DNA of 64,000 nt, taken from assembly GCA_946699065.1 (NCBI GenBank), contig CAMPDV010000020.1, positions 1,116,001-1,180,000 of the forward strand. Reading direction: 5' to 3'. The notes under the pieces were generated by a model, which saw only the letters and a program-made list of their open reading frames with translations, made no database searches and was not told where the DNA came from. The translations under genes and the position numbers were made by a program. Of the stretch, positions 53,401 through 64,000 are shown in pieces (position 1 is the stretch's first letter; every line of letters starts with the position of its first letter). This stretch comes from Loxodes magnus. Taxonomy: Eukaryota > Ciliophora > Karyorelictea > Loxodida > Loxodidae.

Positions 53401-54070
53401 TTCCATCTGTAAAGTACCATCTTGAATATCCCTTCTGTGGTCCATTAGACAATAATTGAAGAGTCTAAGGTGAGTCTGGCTGAGGATCGAATAATTCTAG
53501 AGGAAAGAATTATGATTTTCCAAGCTAATTTTAAGATAGATTTTCGCAAGTTTTTTGCTTATCTTTTTATTCTACTTTTAAAGTTTATTGATTAGTAAAC
53601 GTTATTGGGGTAGACTTTAACTTGAAATTTCTTTAGTTTTAAACAAGTAACTGCAAAGCTTTCTTGTCTCCTTTTAAAGTTCCCTATCTAGAAGCTGCAA
53701 TTAGAGGTCTTAATTTTGATTGGTTAGTTTTAACTTTTGCTGACAAGTTTTATGACCTCTATTCCTTGCTTTTTGTAAGTCTTCCACTTGGGGTTTCACC
53801 TCTATCCGTTATAAATGGCTTTTCTAAAGTCATACAGCGTTTCTAAGATTAAAAAGTCGTAAAATCTCGAGTAGTCATAGGGATTTCTTAATCTAATGTT
53901 CTGTCAGTGTAAATTATCTATGAAGATGTCTTTTGCTCAACTAAATTTTTCGGTATTTTCTAAACTTACTTATAGCCAAAGCGTTCGTTAAGATACTATT
54001 CGTTCATTTAAAAAACTTCGAAGTCTTTAAGCTTTTCAAATCCTTAAAGTTCTCTTGATTTGAAATCCAT
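38150..54070 (-). CDS. highly divergent dynein heavy chain with degenerate AAA1, AAA3 and AAA4 nucleotide sites
   Basis: A 5306-aa product in one frame: the ATG (54070), all four P-loop positions and the TGA (38150-38152) share it, so no intron is required. Near residue 215 lies a small barrel-like module (RWYFTDGKMEW, later YVSRLNLMF). The dynein signature YGFEFL precedes AAA1, whose P-loop is reduced to YGNEGKTSS (48323-48346) and Walker B to WFLFDNVENL. AAA2 is intact, GPTGCGKTSL (47429-47452). AAA3 reads LVGPQSCKSLT (45773-45796) and AAA4 reads ISKTRQNTCKQ (44648-44680), both without a working P-loop. The stalk follows, with a recognisable microtubule-binding region (CPRLLGKPPP, about 43350-43610), then AAA5/6 and the C-terminal domain. 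A DNHD1-type or non-motor axonemal heavy chain is likely. Confidence 0.85.
39201..39236. repeat. TTTTGG-type microsatellite coding Gln-Asn repeats
   Basis: About six imperfect 6-bp units (TTTTGG, with TTTTAG variants) inside the divergent dynein gene. In the dynein frame on the minus strand they read as alternating Gln-Asn, a flexible linker near residue 4945 before the C-terminal domain. Other frames would give Lys-Pro or Lys-Thr, but only Gln-Asn agrees with the frame of the flanking sequence and the stop. Confidence 0.7.
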
Positions 54071-55367
54071 AAATATGCTTTAAAATAACTTATTTAAATA
54101 AAGCCTTTAAAGTTATTTTGAGATATGCTTATACTTTATCTTCATTTTAACAATTTAAACGTTACTTCATTTCTATTTTACCTAACTATGACAGCTTCAT
54201 ACCCTCTTAGTTATTACATATTAAATAGATGACTAGAGTAGGTAGAATGATGTTGTGATTCTTAAGATAGTAAGATGCTAATAGAGCTGATAATACAAGT
54301 ATAGATGTTAGCTAATAAATATATTATAATATGCATAAGGTTAATCAGTACTATAATGATTACCCTTTACAAATTTATGGCTATATATTCTAAGCTATTA
54401 GTCTAATACTTTGTATTACTTAAATCAATGAGCATTTTATTAGTAATGCAGCATATAAATAGGTGTAATATTATAGTAAGATAGACATTAATTATATTAG
54501 TAACTATGGGCTATTCACTTAATGAAGCTTTCTTATATTTAGGCTGCTATTTTTATATAATCACTATAAATTTCATAGCATCTTCTAATTCGCTTTACCT
54601 AGAACCTTCGAAGCAATTAATTTAAGCCTGATCAATTAATAGAAGCTAATTTAAAGAACTCTACCAACTCTTCCTGCTAAATAGAAAGATGAAAGGAAGA
54701 CTCTACTGTAAATGAAAGGATTAGAATGTTATTTGATCTAAACTACCTAAGTATTATCATAAAGGGCAATATTAGCTATAATGCTCTAAAGTTAAAACAA
54801 AGCAAGGAATTTAAATGTTAAAGCTAATTTATCTAATAAAAGCAAAAAGTTTATTCATAATCTCTCTAACTAATTACTATATAGCTAGTCTACTTTATCT
54901 CTTTATGCAAATTGATATATTATCAGTGGTATTAACTACTACTTAAATATAAGTCTAACTTAAAGCTATTCCTTTCTTATTTTCAGTTTTAGATTAAATA
55001 ATATAAAAATGAAGCGTCTAAAGCATAAAAGCAGAGATAAGATAGGAAATTTGTATAATCTAAACTGTTACTAATTTTAATTCTTAATCTCCTATTAATT
55101 TAATTATCATAACTTACTCTTACTTAGTTAGTAAGATTAGTAGTCTACTTTAATTTAATTTTAATATAAAGATATTTAGCTTAATTTTTTAGCTGCTGCT
55201 ATGAATTGAGAGTAGAAGAATTAGAAGCTTTCTTTAATATTTAATATATAAGAATTAATATTGCTGTTATAGCTTATACCTAGAGCTGTTTTGCTTATGC
55301 TTATACTTCTAGAAAGCTTATTAATAAAAAAGGAAGGTCTTATAATGAAAAATTAATAAGTTTATGT
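54071..55367. other. intergenic between the two dynein genes
   Basis: AT-rich DNA separating two same-strand genes: the 3' flank of the canonical dynein and the 5' flank of the divergent one. A plus-strand frame from ATG 54429 is open if three TGA are read as Trp, but G is nearly evenly spread over codon positions, so it is not called. Confidence 0.45.

Positions 55368-64000
<8,633 letters not shown>

Noticed and set aside
54429-55010. Plus-strand frame between the dynein genes
   Set aside because: Needs three TGA as Trp, contains no TGG, and has nearly even G over codon positions.

Overview
The window reads as nuclear DNA of a ciliate that has reassigned stop codons. In every recognisable gene TAA and TAG stand at glutamine positions, and TGA is used both as tryptophan and as the terminator. 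The Rab gene at 31448-32104 shows this best: it has three internal TGA codons, one at the tryptophan usual in Rab proteins, and it ends on TGA. UAA/UAG = Gln with UGA = Trp/stop is the karyorelict code (NCBI table 27; Loxodes, Parduczia). Very AT-rich DNA, long gene-poor gaps and tiny GT-AG introns (mostly 15-26 nt) fit a Loxodes-like karyorelict. The heterotrich Condylostoma is the main alternative, but nothing here needs TAA or TAG as a stop. Standard-code ORFs are therefore mostly fragments or shadows; the genes below were read with the reassigned code.

Left part (1-19 kb): a small unknown gene; a Gln-rich protein with an MGCC N-terminus that meets a type I DnaJ/HSP40 tail to tail; a secreted Cys-rich protein; a 1316-residue coiled-coil/EF-hand protein; a dienelactone-hydrolase-like alpha/beta hydrolase; and an SLC6-type sodium symporter.

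Middle part (19-38 kb): ribosomal protein uS2/RPSA; a very Gln-rich coiled-coil protein; a small multi-intron coiled-coil gene; a tail-anchored coiled-coil protein divergent from a probable HROB-like OB-fold recombination protein; a long unrecognised helical ORF that runs into a Rab11-like GTPase; a charged protein on the minus strand; and a long weaker candidate ORF.

Right part (38-64 kb): two dynein heavy chain genes in tandem on the minus strand. The one entering from the right edge is a canonical axonemal heavy chain with intact AAA1-AAA4 P-loops, cut at AAA1 by the window end. Downstream of it is a 15.9-kb single-frame gene for a highly divergent 5306-residue heavy chain. It keeps the dynein layout, including the stalk and microtubule-binding domain, but has lost the P-loops of AAA1, AAA3 and AAA4 and keeps only AAA2. 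This apparent pseudo-motor dynein is the most unusual object in the window.

No tRNA, rRNA, CRISPR array or transposon was recognised. Cytoskeletal and ciliary themes (two dyneins, coiled coils, EF-hand) dominate. I see no sign that the genes form a co-regulated cluster. Several AT-rich gaps contain long TGA-free frames, so weak ORFs there carry low confidence.
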